Positions 1 to 7,936 of a stretch of DNA of 60,694 bases are shown here, in pieces. A model generated the notes under the pieces. The model had not been told where the DNA came from. It ran no database searches and saw nothing but the letters and a program-made list of their open reading frames with translations. The position numbers and the translations under genes are program-made. This DNA is from Herbaspirillum autotrophicum. GTDB lineage: Bacteria > Pseudomonadota > Gammaproteobacteria > Burkholderiales > Burkholderiaceae_D. Position 1 is the first letter of the stretch; the number at the start of each line of letters is the position of its first letter. The stretch lies in the NCBI RefSeq assembly GCF_001189915.1, contig NZ_LFLS01000038.1, forward strand, positions 1-60,694, written 5' to 3'.

Positions 1-101
1 CTATTGCCCGCGCCTACGAACATAAAAAATCTCAAAAAAGAATCTTTGGGCGTGCCTCGGACCATGAAGGTCGGTTTTTTTGCAGCTTTGGGAGAAGAAA
101 A

Positions 102-134
102 AGGCGGCGGGTCCCCGCCGCTTTGTCATGACTT
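102..134 (-). terminator. Rho-independent terminator after the lipoprotein gene
   Basis: Read on the minus strand, GCGGCGGG and CCCGCCGC form a GC-only stem with a two-base loop, followed by CTTTTTCTTC. It lies just past the stop of the minus-strand gene ending at 143, so it ends the lipoprotein gene run. Confidence 0.8.
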
Positions 135-142
135 GCCGGCGC

Positions 143-769
143 TTATTTTTGCGCGGTGGTCGCGGTTCCGGCCGGCGCTTCATCCTCGACGCCGGTAGGA
201 CCGCCGACGGCGATCCGGTAATTGTTCTGGGTGTATTCGGTAATCAGGGTCGTCATGCGCGTGAGCATGTTGCGGTCCGTGCCGCCGAATGAATAGGCGC
301 CGCCCATGGCGAAGGCGCGCTGGTAGAACTCAGGTTCGGCTACCACTCTGCCGGACGCTGCATCGGTATAGCGCACGCGCATCACCACCGCCGAGCTGCC
401 GGACAACGGTCCGGTAAAAATGCGCTTGGCGGTACCGATCATCTTGGCATCGGTACAGAATGGTTCGATGATCAGCCGGCGCGTAGCCGTCTCCGGTTTC
501 TTGCGCTGGTTCCACTCCGTGAGCACCGGCGTCAGTATCTTGCCGAGCCGTCCTTGCACACCCTGAAACGCACTGTCGGCGCCGCTCTGCTTGGAGCATC
601 CGTCCTGCATGTTGACCGGCTTCAATTCAAACGTGTTGAATGCCGAAAAAGCTTCAAGCGGGGGCGGGTTGACCGCATTGGCTGGCATTTTAACGGTGGT
701 CATGCAAGCTGAAGTCAGAACTGCGGTGGCAAGAATGGCGCTGCAAGAGAGTACTTTCGGGATTGGCAT
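143..769 (-). CDS. putative outer-membrane lipoprotein, unknown function
   Basis: The protein has 208 residues from the chosen ATG, which begins MPIPKVLSCSAILATA and gives a typical lipoprotein signal ending in LTSAC at about residue 21. An in-frame ATG 30 codons upstream would add a hydrophilic stretch that breaks the signal peptide, so it was rejected. The mature part has a segment (GPLSGSSAVVMRVRY then SGRVVAEPEFYQ) of the kind found in small DUF4410-like envelope proteins, with fluctuating beta-strand character; this family link is tentative. It is the last gene downstream of the CsgG/DUF4810/DUF799 trio and is separated from it by 138 bases, so it may have its own promoter. Function unknown. 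Confidence 0.7.
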   Translation of the reverse strand: MPIPKVLSCSAILATAVLTSACMTTVKMPANAVNPPPLEAFSAFNTFELKPVNMQDGCSKQSGADSAFQGVQGRLGKILTPVLTEWNQRKKPETATRRLIIEPFCTDAKMIGTAKRIFTGPLSGSSAVVMRVRYTDAASGRVVAEPEFYQRAFAMGGAYSFGGTDRNMLTRMTTLITEYTQNNYRIAVGGPTGVEDEAPAGTATTAQK

Positions 770-907
770 AGTGGGTATCAGGACAGAGTTTTGCGTAGTT
801 TTAGTTTTCTGAAGCGACACGAATTGTAACCCCGGCCGGCAATCAGTATTCTTTGCCATCGAACTATTTGATAGTGCAGACCGATTGCCGCCAGATACGG
901 ATGCGTC

Positions 908-1570
908 TCAGTCTTTGCCGTAGCGGGGGGAGCGCGGGCCATACAGCATGCCGTTCGGCGGGCGCGCCATCAACAGGCGCTGACTCGTGAGTCCGGCGAT
1001 TCTGTAGCTGGCGTCGGTGGCGCTGTTGATGATTTGATTGATCACTGCGCTTACCAGCATGCCGACAAGACCGCCCGAATTGTTCTGGCCTTCTTCGCTG
1101 GAAGCGGAGGCCGCGCCGTGCCACAGCGTTTTGCCGTTGTTGAGATCGACCAGCCGGGCTTCGGCAGTCACTATCGTTGCGCTGCTGACCACCATATAGC
1201 GGGAACCGTAATCCTTGACGTCGACATACAAGGCAGCGTCGGCACCGAAAATCTCGCGTAATTTGCGAGGCTCAACGTGATGGATGTCATGGGCGGTGTG
1301 CAGGCCATTTTGTTTGAAGGTTTCGTCCACCAGCGCCACCGGTAAGACATAGTAGCCGGACTCCGCCAGCGGATGGCTCATCTGCGACAGCATGCCGTAA
1401 GTTGCCTCCACCTCCGGCGAACTGTTGAGCGGCGGCAGGATCAGCAAGGTGCGCGGATCGGCGTCCCGGAACGCAGCGTAATCGTAAGGCCGGGGTGCGA
1501 TGGCACAACCGCTTGCCAGCACCGTCAGCAGTAAGATGGCAGCGACGGTCCATGATTTTTCAAACGGCAT
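908..1570 (-). CDS. DUF799 lipoprotein, GNA1162 family
   Basis: This 220-residue lipoprotein has a hydrophobic signal ending in LASGC at about residues 18-22. The body (DADPRTLLILPPLNSS, then ESGYYVLPV, then FGADAALYVDVKDYGSRY) follows the DUF799/GNA1162 pattern known from Neisseria (NMB1162), a periplasmic, structurally TolB-N/CsgG-like fold. It lies 11 bases downstream of the DUF4810 gene and in the same operon as a CsgG homologue; the same three-gene order occurs in Neisseria. The trio is thought to form an envelope-associated assembly, but its cargo is not known. The C-terminal tail after ARPPNGMLYGP is polar and looks disordered. Confidence 0.85.
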   Translation of the reverse strand: MPFEKSWTVAAILLLTVLASGCAIAPRPYDYAAFRDADPRTLLILPPLNSSPEVEATYGMLSQMSHPLAESGYYVLPVALVDETFKQNGLHTAHDIHHVEPRKLREIFGADAALYVDVKDYGSRYMVVSSATIVTAEARLVDLNNGKTLWHGAASASSEEGQNNSGGLVGMLVSAVINQIINSATDASYRIAGLTSQRLLMARPPNGMLYGPRSPRYGKD

Positions 1571-1581
1571 TTTGCGGCTCC

Positions 1582-1941
1582 TTATTTCCGGTATTTGTTC
1601 AGCAGAAAATCGATGTAGCCGGATGATTCCGGAAACAGTGTCTTTTCAGTTTCAAATGATTGAACCACCTGATCGTGCTTGCCGATCCTGGCATACAACA
1701 TGCCAAGGTGGGCGTGGTAGCCGGGTGGCATGGCACCGCCATTGGCGCGGGCTTTCACGATGCCTTGCTCCAGAGCGGCGATCTGTTCTTCGCTACTGTT
1801 GCCTTCGGTTTTAAAGTGCTGATACACCTGCTGTTGATAGTCGCCCCAGTGGTAGATGGTTTTTTGTGTGGCGCAGCCGGCCAGCATTACCAATGCGATG
1901 GACAGCATCAGTGACGAACGCTTTGTGAGCGCGTTTTTCAT
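1582..1941 (-). CDS. DUF4810 lipoprotein
   Basis: A 119-residue lipoprotein with signal ending MLAGC (about residues 19-23). The mature region YHWGDYQQQVYQHFKTEG followed by a TPR-like helix pair (GYHAHLGMLYARIGKHD, VQSFETEKTLFPESSGYIDFLL) is the DUF4810 signature, the NMB1163-type partner of CsgG and DUF799 proteins. It sits 18 bases after the CsgG gene and 11 bases before the DUF799 gene, so the three are surely co-transcribed. The family function is not established; a structural or adaptor role in a CsgG-based envelope complex is inference. Confidence 0.85.
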   Translation of the reverse strand: MKNALTKRSSLMLSIALVMLAGCATQKTIYHWGDYQQQVYQHFKTEGNSSEEQIAALEQGIVKARANGGAMPPGYHAHLGMLYARIGKHDQVVQSFETEKTLFPESSGYIDFLLNKYRK

Positions 1942-1959
1942 GAATGAACTCCTGTTGGT

Positions 1960-2634
1960 TTACTGCCGGCGGGGGCGCCATGCGCCGGAATCAATATCGC
2001 CGACGAGCTTGTTGATGGCTTCGCGGATGGCGAGATCAAGCACTTTGCCGTTGAGCGTGGCGTCATAGCTGGCGGTGCTGCCGAAGCCGGCTATTTCGCG
2101 GCTGGCGAGGCTGTACTCACCGGCCCCCTGTGCCGAATGGACGACCTGCGCAGTACCGACATCGACGATGTTCAGACTGACCCTGGCATACGCGATCTGC
2201 GATTTGCCGCGGCCCAGAATGCCGAACAACTGCCGGTCTCCGACCTCTTTGCGGCCGAACCCGGTGACGTCGCCGGTGACGACATAAGCCGCGCCGTTGA
2301 GGTTTTGGGTTTGCCGGCCGAGTTTTGCTTCCTGACCGATTTCAGCCATGTTGTCGCGGTCCAGTACATCGAATCTGCCGGTTTTCTGTAAATGCGTAAT
2401 CAGGATGGTTTTGGCCTGTCCGCCGAGACGATCAACGCCGTCGCTGAACAAGCCGCGCATGTAGCTGGAGCGGTTGTCGAACTTGCCGATGGCGATTGGC
2501 GTGCGTATCCCCTGATAGGGTGTCGCGCTGGCGGTCGTTTCTGCAATCGCCAGGGGGCGCGACTGTTCTGTGGTGGCGCACCCGGCAAGCAAGAACAACA
2601 TTCCAAGCGCGATAGAAATAGTGGTATTGCGCAT
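1960..2634 (-). CDS. CsgG/HfaB-family outer-membrane lipoprotein
   Basis: The 224-residue product begins with a signal ending in LLAGC (about residues 16-19). It then shows the CsgG core: IAIGKFDNRSSYMRGLF, a helix GGQAKTILITHLQKTGRFDVLDRD, and GAAYVVTGDVTGFGRKEVGD, ending with an amphipathic helix. CsgG of E. coli (about 277 residues) forms a nonameric secretion pore for curli; this protein is shorter, like the Neisseria NMB1164 type, and no curli subunit, CsgE or CsgF is seen nearby. It heads the lipoprotein operon. A role as the oligomeric hub for its DUF4810 and DUF799 partners is the likely reading. Confidence 0.85.
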   Translation of the reverse strand: MRNTTISIALGMLFLLAGCATTEQSRPLAIAETTASATPYQGIRTPIAIGKFDNRSSYMRGLFSDGVDRLGGQAKTILITHLQKTGRFDVLDRDNMAEIGQEAKLGRQTQNLNGAAYVVTGDVTGFGRKEVGDRQLFGILGRGKSQIAYARVSLNIVDVGTAQVVHSAQGAGEYSLASREIAGFGSTASYDATLNGKVLDLAIREAINKLVGDIDSGAWRPRRQ

Positions 2635-2908
2635 TTCCGCTCATTCCTTTTCTTGATGTAGATGCGGGCAACCTGATGGTTGTCATTGAAGTTTGTTGAT
2701 TTTTTATCAACACCGGCGGCTCACTTTAAGGGAATGTGCGTTGTCTGGATATCGTAAAAATGCGAAGTCGGCAGGCTTTTTTATCGGCAAGCGATTTGAT
2801 TGTTTGGCGCCGGGCAATGCCCGGGACCAGCGTGCGAAGCTGGACGACGGCAGCGGCTTTGTCTTTGTCAGATGCCGCGATTACGCCACTGCCGGCGCCC
2901 TGACCGCG
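2635..2908. other. intergenic region between pigment operon end and csgG operon promoter
   Basis: No gene is seen in these 274 bases. At 2695-2711 there is a palindrome GTTGAT-ttttt-ATCAAC, suitably placed for a regulator site or promoter element of the minus-strand csgG operon. At 2811-2825 CCGGGC-aat-GCCCGG is a short hairpin just past the end of the pigment operon, possibly part of its terminator although no strong T run follows. Confidence 0.4.
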
Positions 2909-3673
2909 TCAGGAAAAGAAGCGCCCGATGTCGTTGCCGTCGCGGTCGGAGCGGAAGGAAAAGAGGGGGAGGCAAGTCACGCAAGACAGTGCCTGCATGC
3001 TGCAAATCGCCACAAATATATCGGGGCGGGGGCGAGGGAAAACAAAGCAGGGTGGTCCCGCAGTCAGCAGCTTGCCGTCAGGGCCGGTCATTTCGGGGAG
3101 TGCGGATGGCTGTCGTTGCAGTATGCATTGCAGCTTGTATAGCGCTTCCTTGCTGTTCCACAGCTGATAAAACGCAGCCGTGCGGTCCGCTTCATTCTGC
3201 GCCAGAAGCCAGGCATGTTCTGCCGGTGAAAATGTGGCGCGGCTGATGGCCAGCGGATCATGTCGCGGATTGTGTGTTTCGATGTCGAGACCCAGCGCCT
3301 GGGTTTGACTGACGGCGCAAGCGACGATGCCGTTGCTGTGCGACAAACTGAAAAATGGCACGTCTGTGGTGCTGCCGTTCACCCTCAGGTGCGGAGCGGC
3401 ATCGGCTTCGACACTGACTTCAATTGCAGCGGTTGCGATCTGCAAATGCCGGGAAATTGCCAGACGCAGCAACAGTCGCGACGCCAGAAATTCAAGTTGT
3501 CGCTGCGCCCGGATGAAGCCGGCGTACCGCCGTCGTTCATCGGGTGTCAGGAATGCCAGGCAATCGGCGTAATTGCTCACGTTCGTCGCCAGACTGTCGC
3601 GCACATCGGCCAGCCAGAGTGTCGCTGCGCCGGACGACATGGCGACTGCTGGTTGGCTGGCCGGGGTGGACAT
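2909..3673 (-). CDS. 4'-phosphopantetheinyl transferase, Sfp type
   Basis: This enzyme moves the phosphopantetheine arm of CoA to the active-site serine of carrier proteins. The 254-residue protein carries the Sfp/ACPS signatures: LSHSNG near 110, ALGLDIE at 126-132 (Mg-binding Asp/Glu) and WNSKEALYK at 172-180. It is the last gene of the pigment operon, 20 bases after a ketosynthase gene, so its natural substrates are most likely the two ACPs encoded at 18223-18768. The N-terminal start is uncertain (ATG at 3673 or 3640), as no clear ribosome site marks either. The C-terminal tail (about 20 Arg/Ser/Phe-rich residues) looks non-conserved. Confidence 0.9.
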   Translation of the reverse strand: MSTPASQPAVAMSSGAATLWLADVRDSLATNVSNYADCLAFLTPDERRRYAGFIRAQRQLEFLASRLLLRLAISRHLQIATAAIEVSVEADAAPHLRVNGSTTDVPFFSLSHSNGIVACAVSQTQALGLDIETHNPRHDPLAISRATFSPAEHAWLLAQNEADRTAAFYQLWNSKEALYKLQCILQRQPSALPEMTGPDGKLLTAGPPCFVFPRPRPDIFVAICSMQALSCVTCLPLFSFRSDRDGNDIGRFFS

Positions 3674-3693
3674 GGCGCTGAATCAGCCGCTGC

Positions 3694-4941
3694 TCAAGTC
3701 AGCCGCTTGAATATCAGCGAAGTATTGATGCCGCCGAAAGCGAAATTGTTCGACATCACATAGTCGCATTCGAGCGCGCGACCGTCGCCGGTCAGGTAAT
3801 CGAGTTCGCCGCACAGCGGATCGACCTGTTGCAGATTGATTGTCGGCGCAAACCAGCCGGTGCGCATCATCTCGATGCTCATCCAGGCTTCCAGCGCACC
3901 GCAGGCGCCGAGCGTGTGGCCCATGTAACTCTTGAGCGAACTGATCGGGGTGCGGTTGCCGAATACTTGCGCGGTGGCGTTGGTTTCGGCGATGTCGCCT
4001 TGCCGGGTGCCGGTGCCGTGGGCATTGATGTAACCCATGGCGCTGGCCGGCAGGCCGGCATCGGCCAGCGCCAGTTCCATGGCGATGCGCATGGTGTCGG
4101 CATTCGGATTGGTGACGTGACGACCGTCGCTGTTGGTGCCGAAGCCGACCACTTCAGCGTGGATCGTGGCGCCGCGCGCCAGCGCATGTTCCATGTCTTC
4201 CAGAATCAGGCTGCCGGCGCCTTCGCCCAATACCAGGCCGTCGCGTTCGCTGTCGAACGGGCGCGGTGTGGTGTCGGGCGTATCGTTACGAACGCTGGTG
4301 GCATACAAGGTATCGAACACCGCAGCTTCGGTCGCGCACAGTTCTTCCGAACCGCCGGCAATCATGACTTGCTGGCGGCCGCTGCGGATGGTTTCGTAGG
4401 CATAGCCGATGCCTTGACTGCCGGAAGTGCAGGCACTGGAGGTGGTGATGATGCGGCCGGTGACGCCGAAGAACACGCCCATGTTGACCGGCGCCGTATG
4501 CGCCATCATTTTGAGATAGGTATTGGCATTGATGTTGCGGGTACTTTTTTCCGCAAACATCATGCTGAAATCGGCGATGGCATTCGGCGTGCCGGCCGAT
4601 GAGCCGTAGGCGATGCCGACCTTGCCGCTGGCCAGCAGCGGATCATCCAGCAAGCCGGCATCTGCCAGCGCCAGTTCGCTGGCGCGGGTTGCCAGCAGCG
4701 CGACCCGGCCCATGCTGCGGGTGGTTTTACGGTTGTAACGGTCGCTCAGTTCGAAGGCGGCGGCGGGCGCACCGAGGCGGGTATGCAAGCCGTCATATTC
4801 GGCCCACTCCGGCATCTGCACCACGGCATTGCGCAAACTGCGCAGCGCCTGCTGCACGCTGTGCCAGTCGTTGCCGATCGGGCTGATGCCGGCCATGCCG
4901 GTGACCGCCACGCGGCGGTTGTGGTTGCCTGCGGTGTTCAT
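3694..4941 (-). CDS. beta-ketoacyl-ACP synthase (aryl polyene chain extension)
   Basis: A 415-residue FabF-like condensing enzyme that adds malonyl units to the growing polyene on ACP. The catalytic triad is complete: Cys171 in TSSACTSGSQG, His308 in INAHGTGTRQGD and His342 in YMGHTLGACG. It overlaps the ketoreductase gene by 4 bases, so translation is coupled. Aryl polyene clusters normally encode more than one KS; this one and the gene at 6177 are both catalytically intact, unlike the chain-length factor at 19515. By position beside a reductase and a dehydratase it belongs to the iterative elongation module. Confidence 0.93.
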   Translation of the reverse strand: MNTAGNHNRRVAVTGMAGISPIGNDWHSVQQALRSLRNAVVQMPEWAEYDGLHTRLGAPAAAFELSDRYNRKTTRSMGRVALLATRASELALADAGLLDDPLLASGKVGIAYGSSAGTPNAIADFSMMFAEKSTRNINANTYLKMMAHTAPVNMGVFFGVTGRIITTSSACTSGSQGIGYAYETIRSGRQQVMIAGGSEELCATEAAVFDTLYATSVRNDTPDTTPRPFDSERDGLVLGEGAGSLILEDMEHALARGATIHAEVVGFGTNSDGRHVTNPNADTMRIAMELALADAGLPASAMGYINAHGTGTRQGDIAETNATAQVFGNRTPISSLKSYMGHTLGACGALEAWMSIEMMRTGWFAPTINLQQVDPLCGELDYLTGDGRALECDYVMSNNFAFGGINTSLIFKRLT

Positions 4942-5675
4942 GCCAGGCCTCCGTTTACCGAGATCACCTGGCGCGTGATATAGGCCGCATCATCGGCCAT
5001 CAGAAAGCTGACGGCAGCGGCCACTTCCTCAGGCTTGCCGACACGGCGCGCCGGAATCAGCTTGACGATCTCGTCGAGCGGCGCATCGTGCGCCATGTCG
5101 GTATCGATCAGGCCCGGGGCAACGCAGTTGACGGTGATGTCGCGCTTGGCCAGTTCCAGCGCCAGCGCCTTGGTGGCGCCGATGATGCCGGCCTTGGCGG
5201 CGCTGTAGTTGACCTGGCCGCGATTGCCGACCAGTCCCGAGACCGATGCCAGCGTCACGATACGACCCGGCTGGCGGCGGCGCACCATGGGCATGGTGAG
5301 CGGTTGCAAGACATTGTAGAAACCATCCAGATTGGTTTTCAGCACGCTGTCCCAGTCTTCGCCGGTCAGCGCCGGAAAGGCATTGTCGCGGGCGATGCCG
5401 GCATTGCACACGACGCCGTAATAGCAGGCATGCTGCTCGATGTCTTGCAGCAAGATGGTGGCGCACTGCTGGCGGTCGGCGATATCGAATTGCAGCACGC
5501 GTGCGGCGCGACCGAGTTCGCGTACCTGTTGCGCGACGTCGTCGGCAGCGGCGCGCCGGCTGTGGCAATGCAGCACGATGTCGAAGCCGTCGCGCGCCAG
5601 GCGCAACGCAATGGCCTTGCCGATGCCGCGGCTGGAACCGGTCACCAGAATGGTTTTACCGTCATGCTTGCTCAT
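4938..5675 (-). CDS. 3-oxoacyl-ACP reductase, FabG-like SDR
   Basis: A classical 245-residue short-chain dehydrogenase that reduces the 3-keto group after each condensation, using NADPH. Visible motifs are the nucleotide loop TGSSRGIGKA (12-21), NAG (91-93) and the catalytic Ser144, Tyr157, Lys161 (YSAAK). The start overlaps the dehydratase stop by 4 bases (ATGA) and its own stop overlaps the next KS start by 4 bases. In aryl polyene assembly this is the single ketoreductase, acting with the dehydratases to leave conjugated double bonds since no enoyl reductase is encoded in the cluster. Confidence 0.93.
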   Translation of the reverse strand: MSKHDGKTILVTGSSRGIGKAIALRLARDGFDIVLHCHSRRAAADDVAQQVRELGRAARVLQFDIADRQQCATILLQDIEQHACYYGVVCNAGIARDNAFPALTGEDWDSVLKTNLDGFYNVLQPLTMPMVRRRQPGRIVTLASVSGLVGNRGQVNYSAAKAGIIGATKALALELAKRDITVNCVAPGLIDTDMAHDAPLDEIVKLIPARRVGKPEEVAAAVSFLMADDAAYITRQVISVNGGLA

Positions 5676-6175
5676 GTGTGTTTTCCCCTGGTAAATTCTG
5701 GCGCGTTGTCCGGCTGGAATACAGTTACCGTAGCTTCTGCCAGCGTTTCACGCGTCTGTTTGTCTTGTATCGTACAGGCAAAGGATCCCAAACCGTTGTC
5801 TGTGTGCAGCAATTTTTGTGCTTTGATGATCAGTGTGCTGCCAGTCGCAAATTGCGCGGTCCGGCATGCATAGCGCCGGGTGCCGAGCAAAAAACCGATC
5901 CCGGGAGTATCGCCGCGCTGCTGCGCATGATACCCGGCATAGGCGGCGATGGTTTGCGCCATGTATTCGATGCCGATCCAGCTGCCGACGCCGCTGCCGT
6001 CATGAAACAGGCTGGCCGGCGTGATCTCGGTCTCGGCCCACAAGCAGTCTTCGTCGACCGCCACCATGCGCTTGAGCAACAACATGGTGGCGGCGTGCGG
6101 CACCAGTGTGTGCAAGGGCGGGAAACGGTCGGGGTCGGTTGCCGGAATTGCGGCGGCAGGATTGAACAACGTCAT
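5672..6175 (-). CDS. thioester dehydratase (ApeP-like hotdog protein)
   Basis: A 167-residue stand-alone hotdog-fold protein starting MTLFNPAAAIPATDPDRF. The pattern LVPHAATMLLLKRMVAVDEDCLWAE and SWIGIEYMAQTIAAYAGYHA matches the 3-hydroxyacyl-ACP dehydratase-like family found in aryl polyene clusters (E. coli ApeP), with the conserved His and a Glu in IEYMAQ. The start lies one base after the KS stop (TGA-G-ATG) and the stop overlaps the reductase start. A longer reading frame upstream lies inside the KS gene and was rejected. The cluster has a second dehydratase domain fused to the AMP-ligase, consistent with paired dehydratases known for these pathways. Confidence 0.88.
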   Translation of the reverse strand: MTLFNPAAAIPATDPDRFPPLHTLVPHAATMLLLKRMVAVDEDCLWAETEITPASLFHDGSGVGSWIGIEYMAQTIAAYAGYHAQQRGDTPGIGFLLGTRRYACRTAQFATGSTLIIKAQKLLHTDNGLGSFACTIQDKQTRETLAEATVTVFQPDNAPEFTRGKHT

Positions 6176-6176
6176 C

Positions 6177-7358
6177 TCAACTCCGGCCGAATACCAGCGC
6201 AGCATTGCTGCCGCCAAAGGCAAATGAATTGCTGAGCGCCAGCCGCAATGGCCGCCCCAGTCGCTGGCCGGGCGCAACCAGTTGCAATGGCGGCAGCGCC
6301 GGGTCGGCGACGCCATCCCACAGATGCGGCGGCAGGTTGCCCTGGTCGTCCTGCATCGCCAGCCAGCACAAACCGGCTTCAACCGCGCTGGCCGCACCGA
6401 GTGCATGGCCGGTCAGCGGTTTGGTGGAGCTGACGGCCACCGTATGGCCGAACAGGGCGGCAATCAGTTGTGATTCCATGGCGTCGTTTTGCAGTGTCGC
6501 GGTGCCGTGCAGATTGATGTAGTCGATCTCGCCGGACTTGATTTGTGCGCGCGCCAGCGCTTTTTCAATCGCCAGCCGGGCACCGGTGCCGCTCGGATCC
6601 GGCGCGGAAATATGATGGGCATCGGACGACTCGCCCCAGCCGCGCAGGCTGACGGTGGCTTCTTGCCTGCTCATCAGAAACAGCGCTGCACCTTCGCCGA
6701 TATTGATACCGTTGCGATTGGCGCTGAGCGGATTGCAGCGGCTGGCGCTGACGGATTCCAGTGCACTGAAGCCGGCGATGGTGAAGCCGCACAAAGAATC
6801 GACACCGCCGCTGATGACCGCGTCGCACAAGCCCATATTGAGCAGGCGGGCAGCACTGGCCATGGCTTTGGCGCTGGAAGCACAGGCGCTGGAGTGGACA
6901 TAGGCCGGGCCGCTGACGCCGAGCGTCTGGGCCAGCGCCGCAGCCACCGAGCCGAGTTCTTGCTGGCCGTAATGAAAGTGCGCCGGAAAGCTGCCGTGCT
7001 GCGCGGCATGGGCGAACGCTGCTTCGCCTTCGGCGATGCCGGAGGTGCTGGTGCCGATAATGATGCCGACCCGATGCGCGCCGAAGCGGGCAATGGCGGC
7101 GTCGGTCTCGGGCCGGATGCGTTCCAGCGCGGCCAGCGCCAGCCGGTTGTTGCGGCTTTGATCGCGCAACGGCAGATGCATGACCGATGGCAAGCCGGAT
7201 TCGGCCAGCGTGATGCTGCCGAGCGCCAGCATCTGGCCCGCAAGGTGGCGGTCGCTGGCTCGCACGCCGCTGTCGCCGGCATACAGGCGGCGGCTGATCG
7301 CGGCGTGATCATGGCCCAGCGGACACACCAGGCCGAGTGCGTTCAGATAAATGCTCAT
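6177..7358 (-). CDS. beta-ketoacyl-ACP synthase
   Basis: A 393-residue KAS-type condensing enzyme with all three catalytic residues: Cys159 in SSACASSAKA, His284 in INLHGTATLQND and His318 in LTGHALGAASA. It is slightly shorter and more divergent than the KS at 3694 (for example a reduced N-terminal region), which suggests a distinct role such as initiation or pairing with the chain-length factor. Its start overlaps the DUF3261 stop by 4 bases. Homologues are a regular part of aryl polyene and xanthomonadin clusters. Confidence 0.92.
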   Translation of the reverse strand: MSIYLNALGLVCPLGHDHAAISRRLYAGDSGVRASDRHLAGQMLALGSITLAESGLPSVMHLPLRDQSRNNRLALAALERIRPETDAAIARFGAHRVGIIIGTSTSGIAEGEAAFAHAAQHGSFPAHFHYGQQELGSVAAALAQTLGVSGPAYVHSSACASSAKAMASAARLLNMGLCDAVISGGVDSLCGFTIAGFSALESVSASRCNPLSANRNGINIGEGAALFLMSRQEATVSLRGWGESSDAHHISAPDPSGTGARLAIEKALARAQIKSGEIDYINLHGTATLQNDAMESQLIAALFGHTVAVSSTKPLTGHALGAASAVEAGLCWLAMQDDQGNLPPHLWDGVADPALPPLQLVAPGQRLGRPLRLALSNSFAFGGSNAALVFGRS

Positions 7359-7936
7359 GGCGCAGCGGCAGATTGAATGGTCAGACGATAGTGGTAGCGC
7401 AGATTGGTCAAGATTACCGTGCCGCCCCAGGTCTTGTGGTCGGGATAGTCGATTTGCATGATGGGTTCATTATGCAACAGCAGCGTGCGATTGCCGTCTT
7501 TTTGCTGCAGCGTCCAGCCGGCCGGCAGCGCGGCGCGAATTGCCGCCACCGGCCACAGCGTGAGCTGGATGTCTTCCAGCACGTCTTCGCCGCGCACCTG
7601 CGCCGGCAGCATGAAGTGGCGCCACGTAGTCAGTTCCTTGCCGTCGTAATGCAGGGTCATGACGCGCTGGCCGACGGCCAGGCCGACCAGATTCAATTCC
7701 TTGTCATCGATTTCGAGCGCGGTATCGAGATCGTCGGTGCGGCCTTCGCGTTCGACCTTGAGATGTTGTTGCAGGCTCAGCGTTTCACCGAGCGATGCCG
7801 GCGACAGCCGCAAGCCCAGCCGGGCCTGAGGCTGGACGGGTGCCGGTGGCAGACTGGAGCATGCCGCCAGCGTCAGCGTCAGTGCCAATGCGCATGCCGG
7901 CAGCCAGCCGCGATGGCGTAACGAGGTCAGGCGCAT
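7355..7936 (-). CDS. DUF3261 lipoprotein of the aryl polyene cluster
   Basis: A 193-residue lipoprotein; the ATG at 7936 gives MRLTSLRHRGWLPACAL and a hydrophobic signal ending in LAACSS. The body has the DUF3261 pattern, a beta-rich domain with LVGLAVGQRVMTLHYDGKEL and a C-terminal LTIQ strand. DUF3261 proteins occur almost only in aryl polyene/flexirubin clusters next to LolA-like and MMPL proteins, and are presumed to work in moving the pigment to the outer membrane. The start overlaps the flavoprotein stop by 10 bases and the stop overlaps the KS start by 4. Confidence 0.85.
   Translation of the reverse strand: MRLTSLRHRGWLPACALALTLTLAACSSLPPAPVQPQARLGLRLSPASLGETLSLQQHLKVEREGRTDDLDTALEIDDKELNLVGLAVGQRVMTLHYDGKELTTWRHFMLPAQVRGEDVLEDIQLTLWPVAAIRAALPAGWTLQQKDGNRTLLLHNEPIMQIDYPDHKTWGGTVILTNLRYHYRLTIQSAAAP

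Noticed and set aside
60..85. Plus-strand terminator GACC-atgaa-GGTC followed by T7
   Set aside because: The stem is only four pairs and no plus-strand gene ends before it in the window; it may end a gene lying outside, but this cannot be shown.
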